Shown: one piece after another, positions 1 to 5,407 of the stretch
Layout: each line of letters starts with the position of its first letter
Numbering within the stretch: the first letter of the stretch is position 1
Assembly (NCBI GenBank): GCA_020440405.1
Contig: JAGROF010000005.1
Location: 2,547-7,953 of the forward strand
Source: Chlamydiia bacterium
GTDB lineage: Bacteria; Chlamydiota; Chlamydiia; Chlamydiales; Simkaniaceae
DNA length: 5,407 bases
Reading direction: 5' to 3'
Notes under the pieces: model-generated
Databases searched by the model: none
What the model saw: only the letters and a program-made list of their open reading frames with translations
Told to the model about the DNA's origin: nothing
Made by a program: the position numbers and the translations under genes

Positions 1-1679
<1,679 letters not shown>

Positions 1680-1683
1680 TCAT

Positions 1684-4600
1684 TTACCCTTCGGCAGCGC
1701 TTTCTGCACGTACATCAAGACATAGGCCTTGCATTTCTTTGACGAGAACGTTGAACGACTCAGGAGTTCCGGCCTTCAAGGTGTTATCGCCTTTAACAAT
1801 CGATTCGTAGATGCGTGTTCTTCCAGAAACGTCGTCTGACTTAACAGTAAGCATCTCTTGTAGTAGATGGGCGGCACCGTAAGCTTCAAGAGCCCAGACC
1901 TCCATCTCTCCAAATCGTTGTCCACCCATTTGGGCCTTACCACCAAGTGGTTGTTGTGTCACAAGTGAGTAAGGTCCAATCGCACGGGCGTGGATCTTGT
2001 CGGCAACTAAGTGAGAGAGTTTGAGCATGTAGATATAGCCCACAACCACAGAGTTGTCGAAACGTTCGCCTGAACGGCCATCGTAAAGTGGCATTTTTCC
2101 ACTTGATGGTAGCCCATATTCGCTCATCATTTCCCAAATACGATCTTCTGGGAAACCTTCAAATACGGGGCTCTTCACCCAAATTCCAGCTTTACGCGCT
2201 GCAATTCCGAGGTGGGTCTCAAGCAACTGTCCCATATTCATACGAGAAGGGACACCGAGAGGGTTTAAAATGATTTCGATTGTTTGTCCGTCAGAAAGAT
2301 AGGGCATATCTGCTTCTGGAACGATATTGGAGACAACACCTTTGTTTCCATGGCGACCTGCCATTTTATCCCCGACTTGCAACTTCCGTTTTGTTGCAAC
2401 GTAAACTTTAACTTGGCGGATTACGCCTGGATCAAGTTCCGTATCTCCCTTACGCATGTACTCAACTTCGGATTTGTGTTCCATTTGAAGCTGCTGCATC
2501 GCTTTTTCATGTTCGCGCAAGACTTGCTTCAGTGTTTCGTACGTATCATTTGGTGGGAAAATCAGGTGATCGGCATCTTCTGACTCGATCATTTCGAGTA
2601 AATCTTGGGTGATCTTTTCACCCTTTCTTACGATAACATCTCCTGTGATGCGATGCATGATTGAATCTGGTGCGTCGTCTCCAAGGAGAAGGGCTCCGAG
2701 TTTTTCATGGAATTGCATCAAGAGGTCTGCTTCTTTTTCCTTGTATTCTTTGTGGACATCTTTGATGCGAGTGGCTTCTTCAACCATTTCATCGTCAGTT
2801 TTCGAAAGACGATCGCGTCGACTGAAAACTTTGACGTCCATGACAACCCCTTCCGTCCCTGGAGGCGCTGTCAAAGAGGCATCTTTAACATCCGCAGCTT
2901 TTTCTCCAAAAATTGCTCGAAGTAAGCGCTCTTCAGGAGAAAGTTCTGTTTCAGATTTTGGGGTGATTTTACCAACAAGAATATCACCAGGTTTGACTTC
3001 GGCACCAATGCGGATAATGCCATCTTCACCAAGGTCAGCTAAAGCTTCTTCCGAAACGTTGGGAATATCGCGTGTGATTTCCTCTTTTCCAAGTTTAGTG
3101 TCTCGGGCTGTTAATTCAAATTCTTCAAGGTAAACCGAGGTGTAAGCATCGTCCTTAATGAGTTTTTCGGACATGATGATGGCATCCTCGTAGTTGTATC
3201 CACACCATGGCATGAACGCAACGAGAACGTTTTTCCCTAAAGCAACTTCTCCTTTATCGGTTGCTGGACCATCAGCAATCGTTTCCCCAGCTTTCACTTC
3301 ATCTCCGACGGAGCAAAGTGGGGTCTGATTGATACAGGTTCCGGCATTCGAGCGGAGGAACTTTTTCAAAGTATAGGTCTTTTTGTTCATCCGGTTAGCT
3401 TTAGAAGCAATCACGATTTGGTACCCGTCAACATACTCGACAATTCCATCTTCTTCAGCAACAATAACCGCACCAGAGTCGCGAGCTGTACGCCACTCAA
3501 GTCCAGTTCCGACAATCGGAGCTTCTGCTTTAAGAAGAGGAACTGCTTGCCGTTGCATGTTTGATCCCATAAGGGCACGGTTCGCATCATCATGTTCTAA
3601 GAACGGAATCAGTCCTGTCACCACAGACACAAGCTGTTTGGACGAAACGTCCATGTGGGTGACTTTTTCAGTTTCAATCCTGAGAGGTTCTCCACGATAA
3701 CGGGCCCACACGATTGGCTCGACAAACATGTTGTGTTCATCGAGTTCCGCAGATGCCTGTGCAATCACGCATTTTTCTTCTTGGTCGGCTGTCATGTACT
3801 CGATTTCTTCCGTGACAATGCCATCTCTGACGATCCGGTATGGAGTCTCGATGAATCCAAATTCATTGATTTTCGCATAAGAAGAAAGTGAAGTGATCAA
3901 ACCAATGTTCGGTCCTTCAGGTGTCTCAATCGGGCAAACACGTCCGTAGTGACTTGAGTGTACGTCGCGCACTTCAAACCCAGCACGTTCTCTGTTAAGA
4001 CCTCCAGGTCCTAAAGACGAAAGGCGGCGTTTGTGTGTCAATTCAGCGATTGGATTCGTTTGATCCATGAATTGTGAAAGTTGAGAGCGTCCAAAAAAGT
4101 CTTTAAGAACCCCAGCAAGCCCTTTTGCTGAAACGAGTTTCCCTGGTGTTAGAGTATCAGAAGAAAAGTCAAAGAGGTTCATTCTTTCTTTGATGATTTT
4201 TTCCATCCGAGCAAGGCCAATTCGGCATTGGTTCTGGACGAGTTCTCCAACAGAGCGAACACGACGATTTGCTAAGTGGTCAATGTCATCAATTTGGGCT
4301 TCTTCGTCACCTGCTTTCAATCGAATAAGGTATTTAAGGGCATCTACGATGTCTTCTTTTTTCAAAGTGACAATTTCAAGATCCTCATCTGTTGTTTCAC
4401 GCCCTAACTTGCGGTTGAGCTTATAACGCCCAACTTTACCTAAGTTATACCGTTTAGGGTCAAAGAAAAGACGCATAATGGTCGATCGCGCGTTTGAAAG
4501 TGTAGCTGGTTCACCAGGACGAATTTTGCGGTAAAAGTCTTTAAGAGCTGATTCATATGAGTCAGTCGGATCTTTTGCAAGCATCTTAATGATCGGGCTA

Positions 4601-5407
4601 GTTTCGTCGGCATCTTCTGCAATGCGAATCGCAGTAATCCCAGCGTCAAGCATGCGCTTTAGCATTGCCGTGGTGAGTTTTTCAGAAGCTTTGCCAAAAA
4701 CTACGCCTGTGTCTTCTTCTAATACATCTTCTGCCAAGATTTTACCAACAAGTTTGGGAAAATCTTTGTCAGATTTGATTTTAACTCGGAAAGTGTTGAA
4801 AAATTCCTCGATAATGTCAGAATCGGATGAATAGCCAAGTGTTCGTATAAATGAGGTTGCGAGAACTTTGCGACGACGTTTTTTTCGGTCGACATAAACA
4901 TAAATCAGATCGTTGATATCGAACGAAGATTCAAGCCAACTTCCTCGGTATGGAATGATGCGGAAAGAGTAAAGAACGTTCCCTTTGGCATGCTTTTCTT
5001 GCTCAAACGAAATACCAGGTGAGCGGTGCAACTGAGAAACAATGACCCTTTCAGCTCCATTGATAATAAATGTTCCTTGGTCAGTCATGACTGGAACTGT
5101 TCCCATGTAGACTTCTTCTTCTTTAATCCCGGTTTCATCGGTCAATCGGAATTTCACTTTCAACGTTACATTATAAGTGATTCCTCGTCTGATACATTCC
5201 TCGGGAGAGTACTTGGGAACTCCTAAGTTGTAGGAGAGATACTCTAGAGATGTTTTTTCATCATAAGATTTGATAGGGAATATTTCCTGAAAGACTTCTT
5301 CTAAGCCGATATTTTCACGTTCATGTGGCAATCGATCAGCCTGCAGGAACTGTTGAAAAGATTTAATCTGTATTTCGATAAGGTTTGGAAGATCGATAAT
5401 TTCTTCT
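1684..5407 (-). CDS. rpoB: DNA-directed RNA polymerase subunit beta (5' end cut by window)
   Basis: Beta is the second-largest subunit of core RNA polymerase and forms one side of the active-site cleft and the rifamycin pocket. There are 1240 complete visible codons, numbered here from the codon at 5404-5406; TAA is at 1684-1686. The frame stays open to the right edge and begins [20 protein letters not shown], matching the chlamydial N terminus from about residue 14, so about 13 residues are missing and the full length would be near 1253. A TTG at 5329-5331 is an internal leucine, not the start. The rifampicin region is at visible residues 439-468 (4003-4092), [13 protein letters not shown] near 490-503, the active-site acidic pair in GYNYEDAII at E740-D741, and [12 protein letters not shown] at 1012-1023 with nucleotide-contacting lysines K1014 and K1022. 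The C-terminal block [17 protein letters not shown], which packs against beta', is near 1158-1175. Residues about 870-990 diverge from C. trachomatis. The stop lies 34 bases before rpoC, so co-transcription is expected. Identity is certain; the start is not visible. Confidence 0.99.
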   Translation of the reverse strand, partial: EEIIDLPNLIEIQIKSFQQFLQADRLPHERENIGLEEVFQEIFPIKSYDEKTSLEYLSYNLGVPKYSPEECIRRGITYNVTLKVKFRLTDETGIKEEEVYMGTVPVMTDQGTFIINGAERVIVSQLHRSPGISFEQEKHAKGNVLYSFRIIPYRGSWLESSFDINDLIYVYVDRKKRRRKVLATSFIRTLGYSSDSDIIEEFFNTFRVKIKSDKDFPKLVGKILAEDVLEEDTGVVFGKASEKLTTAMLKRMLDAGITAIRIAEDADETSPIIKMLAKDPTDSYESALKDFYRKIRPGEPATLSNARSTIMRLFFDPKRYNLGKVGRYKLNRKLGRETTDEDLEIVTLKKEDIVDALKYLIRLKAGDEEAQIDDIDHLANRRVRSVGELVQNQCRIGLARMEKIIKERMNLFDFSSDTLTPGKLVSAKGLAGVLKDFFGRSQLSQFMDQTNPIAELTHKRRLSSLGPGGLNRERAGFEVRDVHSSHYGRVCPIETPEGPNIGLITSLSSYAKINEFGFIETPYRIVRDGIVTEEIEYMTADQEEKCVIAQASAELDEHNMFVEPIVWARYRGEPLRIETEKVTHMDVSSKQLVSVVTGLIPFLEHDDANRALMGSNMQRQAVPLLKAEAPIVGTGLEWRTARDSGAVIVAEEDGIVEYVDGYQIVIASKANRMNKKTYTLKKFLRSNAGTCINQTPLCSVGDEVKAGETIADGPATDKGEVALGKNVLVAFMPWCGYNYEDAIIMSEKLIKDDAYTSVYLEEFELTARDTKLGKEEITRDIPNVSEEALADLGEDGIIRIGAEVKPGDILVGKITPKSETELSPEERLLRAIFGEKAADVKDASLTAPPGTEGVVMDVKVFSRRDRLSKTDDEMVEEATRIKDVHKEYKEKEADLLMQFHEKLGALLLGDDAPDSIMHRITGDVIVRKGEKITQDLLEMIESEDADHLIFPPNDTYETLKQVLREHEKAMQQLQMEHKSEVEYMRKGDTELDPGVIRQVKVYVATKRKLQVGDKMAGRHGNKGVVSNIVPEADMPYLSDGQTIEIILNPLGVPSRMNMGQLLETHLGIAARKAGIWVKSPVFEGFPEDRIWEMMSEYGLPSSGKMPLYDGRSGERFDNSVVVGYIYMLKLSHLVADKIHARAIGPYSLVTQQPLGGKAQMGGQRFGEMEVWALEAYGAAHLLQEMLTVKSDDVSGRTRIYESIVKGDNTLKAGTPESFNVLVKEMQGLCLDVRAESAAEG

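Noticed and set aside
2609..3133. 174-codon open frame on the plus strand
   Set aside because: It lies wholly antisense to conserved rpoB codons, is rich in Ser/Arg as expected from the complement of a biased gene, and resembles no family I know.
4719..4901. 60-codon minus-strand frame overlapping rpoB in another phase
   Set aside because: It is the alternative reading of conserved rpoB codons; its product shows no known motif and rpoB itself is intact here.

Overview
The window is two adjacent genes of the RNA polymerase operon, both on the minus strand. The 3' portion of rpoB (beta subunit) occupies 1684-5407 and runs off the right edge at its 5' end. It is followed, after a 34-base spacer, by the 5' portion of rpoC (beta' subunit) at 1-1649, which runs off the left edge at its 3' end. 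Both reading frames are open throughout. I translated the visible rpoC part base by base and found no frameshift or internal stop.

The organism is almost certainly a member of the Chlamydiota. Both proteins follow remembered Chlamydia trachomatis RpoB and RpoC nearly word for word over long stretches, for example [11 protein letters not shown] and [20 protein letters not shown] in RpoB and [20 protein letters not shown] in RpoC. The fast-evolving segments differ enough to suggest a Chlamydia-related (environmental) lineage rather than the genus Chlamydia itself. I cannot name the family from this window.

Layout, read in the direction of transcription (right to left). rpoB lacks about its first 13 codons here. 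Its TAA is followed directly by an ATG that opens a four-codon frame ending in TAG. Next comes a short inverted repeat with the rpoC Shine-Dalgarno sequence in its loop, then the rpoC ATG. rpoC continues through the zinc-binding clamp site, lid, clamp helices and the catalytic NADFDGD loop, and leaves the window at residue 549, before the bridge helix and trigger loop. The two products assemble with alpha and omega into core RNA polymerase, and co-transcription fits their equimolar need. In known Chlamydia genomes rplL lies upstream of rpoB, but that would be outside this window.

There are no RNA genes, mobile elements, CRISPR arrays, long repeats or gene-free stretches over 300 bases. I see no sign of an undescribed system. 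The findings are modest: the spacer layout, a few unusual residues in RpoB, an intact rifamycin pocket, a divergent insert-like segment and one slippery A tract.
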